Of a DNA stretch of 64,000 bases, positions 9,136 through 18,777 are shown piece by piece; the first letter of the stretch is position 1, and every line of letters starts with the position of its first letter. This DNA comes from Spiribacter curvatus (GTDB lineage Bacteria > Pseudomonadota > Gammaproteobacteria > Nitrococcales > Nitrococcaceae): NCBI RefSeq assembly GCF_000485905.1, contig NC_022664.1:496001-560000 (forward strand). The letters are read 5' to 3'. The notes under the pieces were generated by a model that was given only the letters and a program-made list of their open reading frames with translations, was not told where the DNA came from and ran no database searches. A program made the position numbers and the translations under genes.

Positions 9136-12100
9136 TGCCGCGTCTACGCAGTCTTTTGATCACGCTCGTCCTGGTTGCCGCACTGTCTGGCGCCTGGCTG
9201 ATCAGTACCACCGATGGCGCCCGCTGGCTTGCCGCGCGCGCCGAGGCGATGGTGCCGGCTCTCCAGGTCACGGTGACCTCGGGCAGCCTGTGGGAGGGTG
9301 TCTCGATCACCGATCTGCGTTGGGCGAGCGACAGCCGCCAGATCGCCGTGGATTCGTTGAGGCTGGACTGGACGCCCGGGTGCCTGCTGCGCTGGCGTGT
9401 CTGTGTCGACGAGTTGGCGGTTGAGGGGGTCCGGCTCGATCTGCCAGCGGTTGACGCCAGGCCTCCCAGCGCCGATCCGGCGCCGAAGGCCAATCCCCTT
9501 GAGGCGATCCCGGCGGATATCCCGCTGCCGGTCGTGCAATCCCCCGTCGACGTTAGCCTCGATCGTGTCACGATCAATGGCCTGGCGCTGCGGCGTGGCG
9601 ATCAGCCGCTGGCCGCCGGCCTCTCCTCGATCGCACTCAGCGCCCGTCTGGTGGGCCAACAACTGACTGTTGAGCGCCTGGCCCTGGCGGGTGAGGCGGG
9701 GACGGCCGAGCTCCGGGCCGATGTCACCCTGAATGCCAACTGGCCGGTCGACGCGGATTGGCAGGCGAGTCCCGCTGCCTCGCTGACGGCGGGCGAGGCT
9801 GTGAGCGTTGAGGGGCGCGTGCGGGGATCGATCGCTGATCTCGCCATGAGTGGTTCGGTCTCCGGCGCCCGTTCGGTGGATTTCGCGCTCGAGCTGTCGG
9901 CGTTGGCTGCCCCCCGGCGGCTGGATGCGCGGTTTGAAGCCTCGGGGGGCCATCTTGCTCTCAATGCCCGAATCGATGATGCCATCGATGTAGAGGGCGA
10001 TCTGCAGGCGCCGGCGCTGGATGCCTTCTGGCCCGGTCTGAGTGGCGAACTCACGGGTCGCTTCCGTGTCACCGGCCATCCATTGCGGCCGTCGGTAACG
10101 GCGTCGGTATCGGCCGATACCATTGAATATGCAGGCATTGGACTGACCCGTGCTCGGCTCGAAGCCGATTGGGCCACCCGTCAGGGCGGGCAGGCCAGCC
10201 TCGAGGCCGACGGACTGCGACGTGATGGTGAGGCGCTTGGCAACGCACGCATCGCGATCGATGGACGCCCCGATGATCATCGGATTGAGCTGGCCGTGGA
10301 TAGCGAATCGGCCTCAATGCAGCTCGATCTGACCGGTGCGCTGGATGCAGCGATACCCGCCTGGCAGGGGGCAGTGAGCGACGCCCGTGTCTCCGTGGAC
10401 GGTGAGCAGGCTCGGCTGGTGGGTGCGCCATCACTGTCGGTCAGTCGCGATGCCCTGCGTCTGGGAAGTCACTGCTGGGTATGGGAGGACGTTCGCGCCT
10501 GTACCGAGCCACTGGTGGCCAGCCCGGAAGCGGCACAACTGCGGGTCAGCCTCTCGGCGTTGCCCCTCGCGCTGTTGCAGCCCCGGCTGCCGGCCGGGTT
10601 TCGCCTGCCCGGATCAGTGACGGGCACAGCAACGCTGGAGTGGCAGGCCGAGACGGGGCCCGCCGCCCGGGTGACCCTGGTCAGTCCGGCCAGTCACATC
10701 GAGGTGCCGCAGCGCGAGGCCGATGAACCACTGACGCTGCGCTATGACCGGATCGTGGTCGATGCTGATCTGCGACCGACGAATGCACGCCTGCGGGTCG
10801 GGCTGGCGTCTCCGGCGATCGGCGATGGCGGCTTTGCGGTGGCGACCGATCCGCGCGATGCGCAGCGTCCCCTGACGGGAACGGTCTGGCTCGATGGACT
10901 CTCGATTGCGCCGCTGGCGGGGGCGCTACCGCAACTGCGCCGTGTCGAGGGGCTGCTCAGCGCCCAGGGGGCGGTCGATGGCACGCTGACTGCGCCGCGT
11001 TTTCGCGGATCGGTCGGGCTGCGCGATGGCGTCCTGCTTCCCGCGGCGTTGGCGCTGCCGCTTGAGCAGATCAACGTCAGCGCCGACATCGATGGCCAGG
11101 TAGCAGCCCTCGAGGGTGGCTTCCGGGCGGGCGACGGTCAGGGGGCTATTGATGGACGGCTTGACTGGCAGACCGGCGCCCTGGACGGCGCCGTTGACCT
11201 GACCGGCGAGGCGCTCGATGTGCGTATCGGGACCCTGGCCCGCCTGGCGGTGACGCCGGACATCACCCTCGCCATCAATCCGGATACGCTGAGGCTGACC
11301 GGCTCGGTCACCATTCCATCGGCTCGGATCGAGCCCACCGGATCGTCGGCCGGCGCCATCCGGCGCTCGCCCGATGCCGTCCGGGTGGGAGACGATGGCC
11401 AGCCCCTCACATCGGCAGCGAATGACGGCGGCCGGAGCCTTGAGACGGATCTGCGACTGGTGCTGGGGGATGCGGTGGAATTCTCGGTGCGCGGTGCCAC
11501 GGGGCGGCTGGATGGCGCGCTGCGTCTTCGTCAGATCGGCACCGCGGGTGCCGAGGCGGAGGGCGTGCTGAACCTGATCGACGCGAGCTACGAAGCGTAT
11601 GGCCAGTCGTTGCAGGTGCGTCGGGGTCGACTGATCTTTGCCGGTCCACTGGCGCGACCGCGGCTGGATATCGAAGCGATCCGGGAGGCACCGGATATCG
11701 TCGCCGGGCTTCGGGTAACGGGACGGGTCAATGATCCTCAGGTGCAGCTGTTCTCACGCCCGGCGATGGCACAGGCCGACATCCTCTCGGTGCTCCTGAC
11801 CGGGCGGCCACCCGGTCAGGCCTCCCCGGATGAGGAGGAGCTGTTGAACAATGCGGCCCTGTCGTTGGGTGTATTCGGTGGCGGGCGTCTGGGTGAATCG
11901 CTGGCCGAGGATCTGGGCGTCGAGGACTTCCAGCTCGAGGCCAGCGGCCAGGGCGGCGACGCCCAGGTGTCGGTCAGTGGCTATCTATCACCCAACCTGA
12001 TGGTGCGCTACGGCGTTGGTGTCTTCGAGCCGGAGAACACCGTCAGTCTGCGCTACTACCTCACCAGCCAGCTGTATCTGGAGGCGGTCAGCGGCGCTGA

Positions 12101-12140
12101 GACCGCCTTCGATGTCTTCTACTCGTTCGACTACGACTGA
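9135..12140 (+). CDS. tamB: translocation and assembly module protein TamB
   Basis: A 1001-residue protein with an N-terminal signal-anchor (about residues 5-25), a long repetitive beta-rich periplasmic region typical of AsmA-like bridge proteins, and a C-terminal TamB/DUF490 domain. The C-terminal domain includes LTGRPPGQ near residue 890 and ends in beta strands with a final YSFDYD. It is shorter than E. coli TamB (about 1260 residues as I recall). It partners with TamA, encoded immediately upstream with a one-base stop/start overlap. The last 10 bp overlap the 3' end of rhlB on the opposite strand. Confidence 0.92.
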   Translation: MPRLRSLLITLVLVAALSGAWLISTTDGARWLAARAEAMVPALQVTVTSGSLWEGVSITDLRWASDSRQIAVDSLRLDWTPGCLLRWRVCVDELAVEGVRLDLPAVDARPPSADPAPKANPLEAIPADIPLPVVQSPVDVSLDRVTINGLALRRGDQPLAAGLSSIALSARLVGQQLTVERLALAGEAGTAELRADVTLNANWPVDADWQASPAASLTAGEAVSVEGRVRGSIADLAMSGSVSGARSVDFALELSALAAPRRLDARFEASGGHLALNARIDDAIDVEGDLQAPALDAFWPGLSGELTGRFRVTGHPLRPSVTASVSADTIEYAGIGLTRARLEADWATRQGGQASLEADGLRRDGEALGNARIAIDGRPDDHRIELAVDSESASMQLDLTGALDAAIPAWQGAVSDARVSVDGEQARLVGAPSLSVSRDALRLGSHCWVWEDVRACTEPLVASPEAAQLRVSLSALPLALLQPRLPAGFRLPGSVTGTATLEWQAETGPAARVTLVSPASHIEVPQREADEPLTLRYDRIVVDADLRPTNARLRVGLASPAIGDGGFAVATDPRDAQRPLTGTVWLDGLSIAPLAGALPQLRRVEGLLSAQGAVDGTLTAPRFRGSVGLRDGVLLPAALALPLEQINVSADIDGQVAALEGGFRAGDGQGAIDGRLDWQTGALDGAVDLTGEALDVRIGTLARLAVTPDITLAINPDTLRLTGSVTIPSARIEPTGSSAGAIRRSPDAVRVGDDGQPLTSAANDGGRSLETDLRLVLGDAVEFSVRGATGRLDGALRLRQIGTAGAEAEGVLNLIDASYEAYGQSLQVRRGRLIFAGPLARPRLDIEAIREAPDIVAGLRVTGRVNDPQVQLFSRPAMAQADILSVLLTGRPPGQASPDEEELLNNAALSLGVFGGGRLGESLAEDLGVEDFQLEASGQGGDAQVSVSGYLSPNLMVRYGVGVFEPENTVSLRYYLTSQLYLEAVSGAETAFDVFYSFDYD

Positions 12141-13441
12141 TCGCCGTCGGAGGGCGCTGAGTCATTGCGCTTGCGACTGCCGCCGCTCCGGCGTCCGCCA
12201 TTCCCGCCCGAGCGGCTGCGGTTTGCGCCGTTGCCACTGCGGCGATTGTTCGTCCGTGCCGCGGGTTTGAGGTCCTCGACGATGAGCTCGGCAGGCGCCA
12301 TTTCCGCGGGGATTTTCTGGTCGATGTAGCCCTCGATATCCGGCAGCGAGTAGACATAGGTCTCGCAGGCGAAGCTGATCGCATCCCCGGCAGCGCCGGC
12401 CCGGGCCGTCCGGCCGATGCGGTGGACATAGTCCTCTGCATCCTGGGGCAGGTCGTAGTTGATGACGTGACTGACCTCGGGGATATGCAGGCCACGGGCC
12501 GCTACATCAGTGGCGACGAGGATTGGCAGGTCGCCCCCCTGGAATTTCTCCAGCAACTGCTCGCGCTTGTTCTGCGGGATATCACCGGAAATGACCGCCG
12601 CCTTGATGTCGTTACCGATCAGATAGGCGGCCACCTTGTCGGCGTCACGCTTGGTGTTGACGAACAGCAGCGTCCGGGTCGGTGCCTGCTCGCGCAGGAC
12701 ACCGATCAGCAGACCGATCTTCTGATCGTTCTCGACATGATAGAGGGTCTGGCGGACGCGGTCGGCGGTGATCGTGTCGGATTCGATCTGGACCGACTCG
12801 GGCTCGTTCATGTGCTCGTAAGCGAGCTCGCGGACCCGCTCGGAGAGCGTTGCCGAGAACAGCATATTGAGGCGCTGGTCCGGCGCTGGCATGCGCCGCA
12901 GCAGGTAGCGGATGTCGGCGATGAAGCCCATGTCGAACATGCGGTCGGCCTCATCGAGCACGCAGACCTCGATGTTATCGAGGCTGAACACGCCCTGCTT
13001 GTAGAAATCGATGACCCGACCCGGCGTACCGATGATGATATCAGTGCCGCGCTCCAGCGCCTTGCGCTGGCTCTCATAACCCGTGCCGCCGTAAATACAG
13101 GCGAAGTCCATGCCAGTGAACCAGCCGAGCTTTTCCGCATCCTTGTGGATCTGCAGCGCCAGTTCGCGGGTCGGGGCGATGATGATCGCCCAGGGACCGA
13201 TCCTGTCGGCGGCGACCGGATGCGACATCAACCAGTTCATGGTGGCCAGCAGGAATGCTGCCGATTTGCCGGTGCCCGTCTGGGCCTGACCGGCGACATC
13301 GCGACCCTGCAGCGCGATCGGCAGGGCGGCCGCCTGGATCGGCATGCAGTACTCGAAGCCGGCCTCTTTCAGGCCCGTGAGCAGGGATTCGTGGAGTCCA
13401 AGGGACTCGAAAGTCGTGTCAGAGAGATGATTTTGTTCCAT
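12131..13441 (-). CDS. rhlB: DEAD-box ATP-dependent RNA helicase RhlB
   Basis: A 436-residue DEAD-box helicase. The order is Q motif (GFEYCMPIQ), Walker A AQTGTGKS (53-60), DEAD box in [16 protein letters not shown], and the [17 protein letters not shown] and HRIGRTAR motifs. Wording closely matches E. coli RhlB, a degradosome helicase that unwinds mRNA for RNase E and PNPase. A basic Gly/Arg/Ser tail of about 30 residues follows. The start at 13441 is chosen because a good promoter lies just upstream (13470-13498), which excludes longer versions; no strong ribosome site is visible. The 3' end overlaps tamB by 10 bp. Confidence 0.9.
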   Translation of the reverse strand: MEQNHLSDTTFESLGLHESLLTGLKEAGFEYCMPIQAAALPIALQGRDVAGQAQTGTGKSAAFLLATMNWLMSHPVAADRIGPWAIIIAPTRELALQIHKDAEKLGWFTGMDFACIYGGTGYESQRKALERGTDIIIGTPGRVIDFYKQGVFSLDNIEVCVLDEADRMFDMGFIADIRYLLRRMPAPDQRLNMLFSATLSERVRELAYEHMNEPESVQIESDTITADRVRQTLYHVENDQKIGLLIGVLREQAPTRTLLFVNTKRDADKVAAYLIGNDIKAAVISGDIPQNKREQLLEKFQGGDLPILVATDVAARGLHIPEVSHVINYDLPQDAEDYVHRIGRTARAGAAGDAISFACETYVYSLPDIEGYIDQKIPAEMAPAELIVEDLKPAARTNNRRSGNGANRSRSGGNGGRRSGGSRKRNDSAPSDGDQS

Positions 13442-13469
13442 GGCTGCGGAGGATACCGTATTGATCGCT

Positions 13470-13498
13470 TTTATGCCCCTCGTCGATTGCATGCGCAA
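13470..13498 (-). promoter_or_regulatory. candidate rhlB promoter
   Basis: On the minus strand TTGCGC (13498-13493), a 17-bp spacer, then CATAAA (13475-13470). This predicts a start site about 20 bp before the ATG at 13441. Its -35 touches the -35 of the divergent grxD promoter. Confidence 0.5.
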
Positions 13499-13515
13499 TC
13501 CGTACACTGTAGGTA
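13487..13515 (+). promoter_or_regulatory. weak candidate grxD promoter
   Basis: TTGCAT (13487-13492), a 17-bp spacer and TAGGTA (13510-13515). The -10 is poor. The -35 is adjacent to that of rhlB, so both lie inside the inverted repeat GATTGC-N4-GCAATC (13485-13500). Confidence 0.3.
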
Positions 13516-13536
13516 CGAATTCATAAAGGAGTGGAA

Positions 13537-13860
13537 ATGAGCGACGTACAGGAAAGCATCCGTGAGCAGGTCGAGGGCAACCCGGTCATTCTCTACATGA
13601 AAGGCTCGCCGCAGTTCCCGCAGTGCGGCTTCTCGATGCGTGCCGCCCAGGCGCTGGCGGGCTGTGGGGTCGAGTTCTCCTACGTCAACGTGCTCGAGGA
13701 CGAACAGATCCGTCAGGGGATCAAGGAATACGGCAACTGGCCGACCATTCCGCAGCTCTATGTCAGCGGTGAGTTGCTCGGTGGCTGCGACATCATCATG
13801 GAGATGTATGAGTCGGGTGAGCTTCAGGAAGCGGTCAAGACGGCCGACCCCGACGCCTAG
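13537..13860 (+). CDS. grxD: monothiol glutaredoxin GrxD
   Basis: A 107-residue monothiol glutaredoxin with the signature CGFS active site (Cys30-Ser33 in PQCGFSM), the WPTIPQLYV cis-Pro segment and the GGCDI glutathione-binding motif. These proteins bind a glutathione-ligated [2Fe-2S] cluster and deliver or sense iron-sulfur clusters in the cytoplasm. AAAGGAG at 13526-13531 is correctly spaced for ATG 13537; an in-frame GTG at 13531 falls within this site and is less likely. The stop overlaps the convergent rnt by 4 bp. Confidence 0.93.
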   Translation: MSDVQESIREQVEGNPVILYMKGSPQFPQCGFSMRAAQALAGCGVEFSYVNVLEDEQIRQGIKEYGNWPTIPQLYVSGELLGGCDIIMEMYESGELQEAVKTADPDA

Positions 13861-14489
13861 TCCGGCCGCGCGTCGTTGGGGTGCCCGTTCAGGGCGTCCC
13901 AGCGATTGACGATCGTGCAGAACAGCTCCGCCGTCTTTTCCGCATCGTAGATCGCGGAGTGGGCCTCGCGCGCATCCCAGTGAATGCCGGCGGCAGCGAT
14001 TCCCCGTGCCAGTACCGTCTGCCCATAGGCCAGCCCCGACAGCGTAGCCGTATCGAAGCATGAAAACGGGTGGAATGGATTGCGCTTGATGCCCGAGCGA
14101 CTCACCGCTGCATTGAGAAACCCCAGATCAAACCATGCGTTGTGACCGACGAGTACGGCGCGGCTGCAATCGGTGGTGCGGATGGCCTCGCGGATCGGCT
14201 GGAAGATGTACTTGAGTGCCTCATCCTCGGGCACCGCCATGCGGAGCGGGTGATCCGGATCGATGCCATTGAACTCCAGCGACTTCGGATCGAGATTGGC
14301 ACCCTCGAACGGCTCGACGTGGGTCGTGAATGTCGGGCCATTATGGAGACGGCCATCATCGTCCATTTCCACGATCACTGCAGCGATCTGCAGCATGGCG
14401 TCGGTGGCGGCATTGACGCCGCCGGTTTCGATGTCGACCACCACGGGCAGAAAGCCGCGGAATCGCTGATTGATGGGTCGGGCGTTCAT
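13857..14489 (-). CDS. rnt: ribonuclease T
   Basis: A 210-residue DEDDh 3'-5' exoribonuclease. The three exonuclease motifs are DIETGG (Asp19, Glu21), [11 protein letters not shown], and [10 protein letters not shown], with the catalytic His and Asp. RNase T trims the 3' ends of tRNA (end turnover) and of other stable RNAs such as 5S and 23S rRNA. It follows pyrC with a 4-bp ATGA overlap, so it is probably cotranscribed. The 3' end overlaps grxD by 4 bp on the other strand. Confidence 0.92.
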   Translation of the reverse strand: MNARPINQRFRGFLPVVVDIETGGVNAATDAMLQIAAVIVEMDDDGRLHNGPTFTTHVEPFEGANLDPKSLEFNGIDPDHPLRMAVPEDEALKYIFQPIREAIRTTDCSRAVLVGHNAWFDLGFLNAAVSRSGIKRNPFHPFSCFDTATLSGLAYGQTVLARGIAAAGIHWDAREAHSAIYDAEKTAELFCTIVNRWDALNGHPNDARPD

Positions 14490-15541
14490 GCGGTCTCCGG
14501 TTGGGTGTCAGCTGTCAGCGACCAGGGGATTTCATCGCCAGCGCGTAGAGGCACGATACGGGTATCGCCATAGGGCAGGCTGGCCGGCATGGCCCGTGGT
14601 CGGCGCGCCAGCGTCAGGGTGTCGGTGTTACGAGGCAGGCCGTAGAAGTCGGCCCCGTAATGGCTCGCGAATCCGGTCAGTCGATCCAGCGCGCCCGCTC
14701 TCTCAAACGCTTCGGCATAAAGCTCGATGGCGAGCGGCGCGGTGAAGATGCCCGCACAACCGCAGGCGTTCTCCTTGGCATGGCGTGGGTGCGGTGCACT
14801 GTCCGTCCCCAGGAAAAACCGCGGATGACCGGACGTGGCGGCATCGATCAGCGCTTCGCGGTCGCGCTCGCGCTTGAGGATCGGCAGGCAGTAATGATGG
14901 GGCCGGATACCGCCCACCAATAGATCGTTGCGGTTCATCAGCAAATGCTGCGGGGTGATCGTTGCGCCCAGGCGCGTCGGCCCCGAGCGGACGAATTCAA
15001 CGGCATTGGCGGTGGTGAGGTGCTCGAGGACAACGCGTAGCTGACCATGGCGCTCGAGCAGCGGGGCCAGCCGCTCCTCGAGAAAGACGGCTTCCCGATC
15101 GAAGATGTCCGTGTCCGGGTGGGTAACCTCACCATGAATGCAGAGCGTGAGATCGTGCTCGGCAATGGCGGCCAACGCGTCATCACAGCGACGGATATCA
15201 GTGACTCCCGAGTCACTATTGGTGGTGGCACCCGCGGGATACAGCTTGACGGCATGGATCAGGCCGCTCGCCGCAGCCCGCTCGATCTCAGCGGCTGGGG
15301 TGTTATCGGTGAGATACAGGGTCATCAGCGGTTCGAATCGGCTGCCGGCCGGCCGTGCCGCGAGGATGCGCTGGTAATACGCCTCGACCGCCGCCGTGGT
15401 GGTCAGCGGGGGCGTGAGATTGGGCATGATGATTGCCCGCCCGAAGCGCGCCGCACTCCAGTGGACGACATCGGCGAGTGCTGCACCGTCGCGCAGATGC
15501 AGGTGCCAGTCGTCCGGTCGTGTGATCGTCAATGTATCCAT
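14486..15541 (-). CDS. pyrC: dihydroorotase
   Basis: A 351-residue class II dihydroorotase that cyclises N-carbamoyl-aspartate to dihydroorotate in pyrimidine synthesis. Visible metal and active-site motifs are DWHLHLRDG, the carbamylated Lys in [25 protein letters not shown] and the catalytic Asp in GTDSAPH. Length and wording match E. coli PyrC. It is the first gene of a pyrC-rnt unit and is divergent from argG; the 108-bp intergenic region contains no convincing promoter pair. Confidence 0.95.
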   Translation of the reverse strand: MDTLTITRPDDWHLHLRDGAALADVVHWSAARFGRAIIMPNLTPPLTTTAAVEAYYQRILAARPAGSRFEPLMTLYLTDNTPAAEIERAAASGLIHAVKLYPAGATTNSDSGVTDIRRCDDALAAIAEHDLTLCIHGEVTHPDTDIFDREAVFLEERLAPLLERHGQLRVVLEHLTTANAVEFVRSGPTRLGATITPQHLLMNRNDLLVGGIRPHHYCLPILKRERDREALIDAATSGHPRFFLGTDSAPHPRHAKENACGCAGIFTAPLAIELYAEAFERAGALDRLTGFASHYGADFYGLPRNTDTLTLARRPRAMPASLPYGDTRIVPLRAGDEIPWSLTADTQPETA

Positions 15542-15649
15542 TCCCCCAGTGTATCAGGGCCGCCGGGCGGCGCCTTGATTCTGCGCGTCGGCGCGCCGAT
15601 CATTGCGTCAGGTTTCCGCCCCACATCCCGACATTCGAGAGAGCAATCC

Positions 15650-16864
15650 ATGAGCGAAATCAAAAAGGTGGTCCTGGCCTACTCCGGTGGTCTCGACACC
15701 TCCGTCATCCTCCAGTGGCTGCGCGACCACTACCAGTGCGAAGTGGTGACCTTTACCGCCGATCTGGGCCAGGGCGAGGAGCTCGAGCCGGCCCGCGCCA
15801 AGGCAAAGGATCTGGGCGTCGGGGAGATCTACATCGATGACCTGCGCGAGGAATTTGTCCGCGACTTCGTCTTTCCGATGTTCCGCGCCAATGCCGTCTA
15901 TGAAGGGGAATACCTCCTCGGGACTTCGATCGCACGGCCGCTGATCGCTAAGCGCCAGATCGAAATCGCCCGCGAGACCGGGGCCGATGCCGTCTGTCAT
16001 GGCGCGACCGGTAAAGGTAACGATCAGGTGCGCTTCGAGCTCGGCTATTACGGGCTCGAACCGGGCATCCACGTGATTGCCCCATGGCGGGAGTGGGACC
16101 TCAACTCCCGTGAGCGACTGCTGGCCTACGCCGAGGATCGCGGCATCCCGATCGAGGGTAAGAAGGAGGGCGGCGGATCGCCTTACTCGATGGACGCCAA
16201 TCTGCTGCATATTTCCTACGAAGGCGGCGTCCTGGAAGATACCTGGACCGCGGCGGAGGAATCGATGTGGCGCTGGAGCGTCGCGCCGGAGGCCGCACCC
16301 GATACCCCTACCGAGATCGATATCGAATTCCGTGGCGGTGATCCGGTCGCGATCGATGGCGAGGCGCTGCTGCCCCACGAGATGCTCTCGCGGCTTAATC
16401 GGCTCGGTAACGACAACGGAATCGGTCGGATCGACATCGTTGAGAACCGCTACGTCGGCATGAAATCCCGCGGCTGCTACGAGACCCCCGGTGGCACCAT
16501 CCTCTTGCGCGCCCATCGTGCGATCGAGTCGATCACGCTGGATCGCGAGTCGGCCCATCTCAAAGACGAGGTGATGCCCCGTTACGCCGAACTGATCTAT
16601 AACGGCTACTGGTGGAGTCCTGAGCGTGATGCGCTGCAGGCGTTGATCGACCGGACCCAGGCGCGCGTCAATGGCGTGGTTCGCCTCAAGCTCTATAAAG
16701 GCAATGTCATCGTCGTGGGGCGGCGGTCGGCGTCCGACAGCCTGTTCGACGACAGCATCGCAACCTTTGAGGACGATGCGGGGGCCTATGACCAGAAGGA
16801 TGCCGAGGGCTTCATCAAGCTCAATGCACTGCGCCTCCGCGTGGCTGCGCGGCGGGGCGAATAG
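15650..16864 (+). CDS. argG: argininosuccinate synthase
   Basis: A 404-residue enzyme that joins citrulline and aspartate using ATP in arginine synthesis. The N-type ATP pyrophosphatase loop AYSGGLDTS is at residues 9-17, and the substrate motifs [13 protein letters not shown] and [11 protein letters not shown] are intact. ATG 15650 starts the conserved sequence ([14 protein letters not shown]); a GAGAG stretch lies upstream. The longer upstream open frame is antisense to pyrC and is rejected. No other arginine genes are nearby. Confidence 0.96.
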   Translation: MSEIKKVVLAYSGGLDTSVILQWLRDHYQCEVVTFTADLGQGEELEPARAKAKDLGVGEIYIDDLREEFVRDFVFPMFRANAVYEGEYLLGTSIARPLIAKRQIEIARETGADAVCHGATGKGNDQVRFELGYYGLEPGIHVIAPWREWDLNSRERLLAYAEDRGIPIEGKKEGGGSPYSMDANLLHISYEGGVLEDTWTAAEESMWRWSVAPEAAPDTPTEIDIEFRGGDPVAIDGEALLPHEMLSRLNRLGNDNGIGRIDIVENRYVGMKSRGCYETPGGTILLRAHRAIESITLDRESAHLKDEVMPRYAELIYNGYWWSPERDALQALIDRTQARVNGVVRLKLYKGNVIVVGRRSASDSLFDDSIATFEDDAGAYDQKDAEGFIKLNALRLRVAARRGE

Positions 16865-16904
16865 GCTCGCTTCAGGCGTCGCAGCCCGGTCCCGGGCGGG
16901 TTCG

Positions 16905-16933
16905 TTGACCTGTTCCCGGGGGCGGAGTAGATT
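16905..16933 (+). promoter_or_regulatory. promoter of the metal ABC transporter operon
   Basis: TTGACC (16905-16910), a 17-bp spacer and TAGATT (16928-16933) lie 40 bp upstream of the first ATG. A perfect palindrome begins inside the -10 and covers the expected start site, so the promoter is probably repressible. Confidence 0.6.
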
Positions 16934-16947
16934 GGAATTATTCCAAT
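16931..16947. promoter_or_regulatory. operator-like palindrome at the metal transporter promoter
   Basis: ATTGGAAT-T-ATTCCAAT is a perfect 8-1-8 inverted repeat that overlaps the -10 and the likely transcription start. The position is typical of a repressor operator; in Treponema the metalloregulator TroR also binds a palindrome overlapping the -10 of the tro operon. The binding protein is unknown here and no free-standing mntR/troR/zur gene lies in the window. Confidence 0.55.
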
Positions 16948-16972
16948 ATTCGTTGATCGGGGAGAAGGTTGC

Positions 16973-17968
16973 ATGCCTTTGAAACGTGGCTGGCAAGCCG
17001 TGCGGGTTGCGATGGCCGGGCTGTGCATCGGCCTCGCCCCCACCGCGCTGGCCACTCCCAGCGTTCTGGCGACGACGGGCATGATCGGCGACATGGTGGA
17101 CACTATCGGCGGGTCGTGCGTGAACACCCGGGTGCTCATGGGACCGGGTATTGATCCCCACCTCTACCGCGCCGCGGCCTCGGACGTGCGAGCGTTCCAG
17201 GAGGCGGCGCTGGTGACTTACAACGGGTTTGGCCTGGAAGGTCAGCTCGACAGCGTCCTGACCCGATTCGGTGAACGCCGACCGACCCTGGCCGTTGCCG
17301 AGGCGGCCAGGCGTGAGGGTCCCCGGGGGGTCATCCGGAGCGCGGGTAGCGATGCCGTTGATCCGCACATCTGGATGGATGCACGCCTGTGGGCCCAGGG
17401 CATCGCCCCAACAACGGAGGCGCTGGCCGCGGTCGCACCGAAATGCGCATCGGGTATGCGCGAGCGTGCATCGACCCTCCGCGAGCAGCTTCACGCGCTG
17501 GATGACTGGATCATGGCACGCATCAATAGTATTCCATCGAGCCAGCGGATCCTGCTGACCGCCCACGATGCGTTTCGCTATTTCGGCCGGGCGTACGGCA
17601 TCGAGGTGCGCGGAATCCAGGGGATCAGCACGAGCTCCGAGGCCAGCGTCGCGGACATCCAGTCCATTGCCGGGCTGATCGCCGAGCGCGATATCCCGGC
17701 GCTTTTCGTTGAGACGACGATCAATCCGCGGCCCGTTGATGCGGTGGTTGCGGCCGCTCGTGAACGCGGTGCCGATGTATCCATCGGCGGTTCTATCTAC
17801 GGCGACGCACTGGGTGAGTCCGGGGCGCTCGGTGACCGTCATGTCGGCATGCTGATTCACAATACGGCCGAGATCACCCGGGCGCTGGGTGGTTCGGTCA
17901 AACCACTGCCAGCGTCTCTCACACAGTGGCAGGCGGAGTTGGACATGATGCTCGAGGCGGATCGGTGA
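16973..17968 (+). CDS. metal ABC transporter substrate-binding protein (TroA/YtgA type)
   Basis: A 331-residue periplasmic cluster A-I binding protein with a signal peptide ending near ALATPS. The four expected metal ligands are His63 (DPHLY), His132 (DPHIWMD), His198 (LTAHDAF) and Asp278 (YGDAL), the H-H-H-D set of TroA and YtgA rather than the H-H-E-D set of PsaA and SitA. Segments such as LMGPGIDPHLY are near-identical to TroA as I recall it. The cargo may be zinc, manganese or iron; the ligand set alone does not decide. It is first of four coupled genes. GGGGAGAAGG precedes the ATG, and a promoter with a palindrome lies upstream. Confidence 0.9.
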   Translation: MPLKRGWQAVRVAMAGLCIGLAPTALATPSVLATTGMIGDMVDTIGGSCVNTRVLMGPGIDPHLYRAAASDVRAFQEAALVTYNGFGLEGQLDSVLTRFGERRPTLAVAEAARREGPRGVIRSAGSDAVDPHIWMDARLWAQGIAPTTEALAAVAPKCASGMRERASTLREQLHALDDWIMARINSIPSSQRILLTAHDAFRYFGRAYGIEVRGIQGISTSSEASVADIQSIAGLIAERDIPALFVETTINPRPVDAVVAAARERGADVSIGGSIYGDALGESGALGDRHVGMLIHNTAEITRALGGSVKPLPASLTQWQAELDMMLEADR

Positions 17969-18777
17969 CTGCGCCGCGAACAGGTGACCGGGAGTCGCGT
18001 GACGCCGACTGGGCGCTGCATACCGAGGATCTGACCGTCAGCTACGGTGATCGCCCGGCGCTCTGGGATATTGACCTGAACATCCCGGCGGGGGTGCTGG
18101 CCGGTGTCATTGGTCCCAATGGCGCCGGCAAGAGTACGTTACTGAAGGCGGTGCTCGGTCTGGTTCCGCTGTCGGCCGGCCATGTCCGGCTGTTCGGCCG
18201 GACCTACCGGCAGCAGCGCCAGCGGATCGGTTATGTGCCGCAGCGGTCCTCAGTGGACTGGGATTTCCCCACCACCGCGGTGGATGTTGTCACCATGGGT
18301 CTCTACGGCCGACTCGGGTGGCTGCGCTGGCCGGGTCGGCGGGAGCGTGATCAGGCACTGCGAGCGCTTGAGGAAGTGGGGATGGATCCGCTTGCGGACC
18401 GCCAGATCAGTGAGCTCTCCGGCGGGCAGCAGCAGCGCGTGTTCATCGCAAGGGCGCTCGTCCAGCAGCCGGACATGCTGCTGCTCGATGAGCCGATGGC
18501 CGGGGTTGATGCGACCACCGAGCGCAGCATCATCGAGATCCTTGGCCGGCTGCGCGACCAGGGCCGCACCATCATCCTCGTCCACCATGACCTGCAGACC
18601 GTGCAGCGCTACTTCGACTGGCTGGTCTTTCTCAATGTGCGGGTCATCGACGCCGGACCAATCGACTCGGTCTATACCGCCCGCAACCTGCGCCGCGCCT
18701 ACGGCGGACAGGTCGCGCTGCTGGACGAAGGTGGCCGACCGACGGGAGCGCCGGATGATCACGACGTTACTGACTGA
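17965..18777 (+). CDS. metal ABC transporter ATP-binding protein (TroB/YtgB type)
   Basis: A 270-residue ABC ATPase. Walker A is GPNGAGKST, the signature is LSGGQQQR, Walker B is MLLLDEP, and the switch His is in LVHHDLQ. It energises uptake by the two permeases encoded next. The start is GTG 17965, which shares GTGA with the stop of the binding-protein gene; an upstream in-frame ATG inside that gene is less likely. The 3' end overlaps the next permease by 23 bp. The family match is to manganese/zinc/iron importers of the Tro/Sit/Ytg group. Confidence 0.92.
   Translation: MTAPRTGDRESRDADWALHTEDLTVSYGDRPALWDIDLNIPAGVLAGVIGPNGAGKSTLLKAVLGLVPLSAGHVRLFGRTYRQQRQRIGYVPQRSSVDWDFPTTAVDVVTMGLYGRLGWLRWPGRRERDQALRALEEVGMDPLADRQISELSGGQQQRVFIARALVQQPDMLLLDEPMAGVDATTERSIIEILGRLRDQGRTIILVHHDLQTVQRYFDWLVFLNVRVIDAGPIDSVYTARNLRRAYGGQVALLDEGGRPTGAPDDHDVTD

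Noticed and set aside
15047-15649. Open extension upstream of argG
   Set aside because: It is antisense to pyrC; conserved ArgG sequence starts at 15650.
16884-16897. GCCCGG-TC-CCGGGC repeat after argG
   Set aside because: The loop would be only 2 bases and there is no T tract; chance is likely in G+C-rich DNA.
15608-17860. A 750-codon open frame antisense to argG and the metal-binding protein gene
   Set aside because: Typical high-G+C shadow frame: it crosses two well-identified genes and their promoter and shows no recognisable domain.
18182-18754. Open extension upstream of the winged-helix permease
   Set aside because: It is an out-of-frame shadow of the ATPase gene, rich in Ser, Arg and Pro, with no membrane segments.
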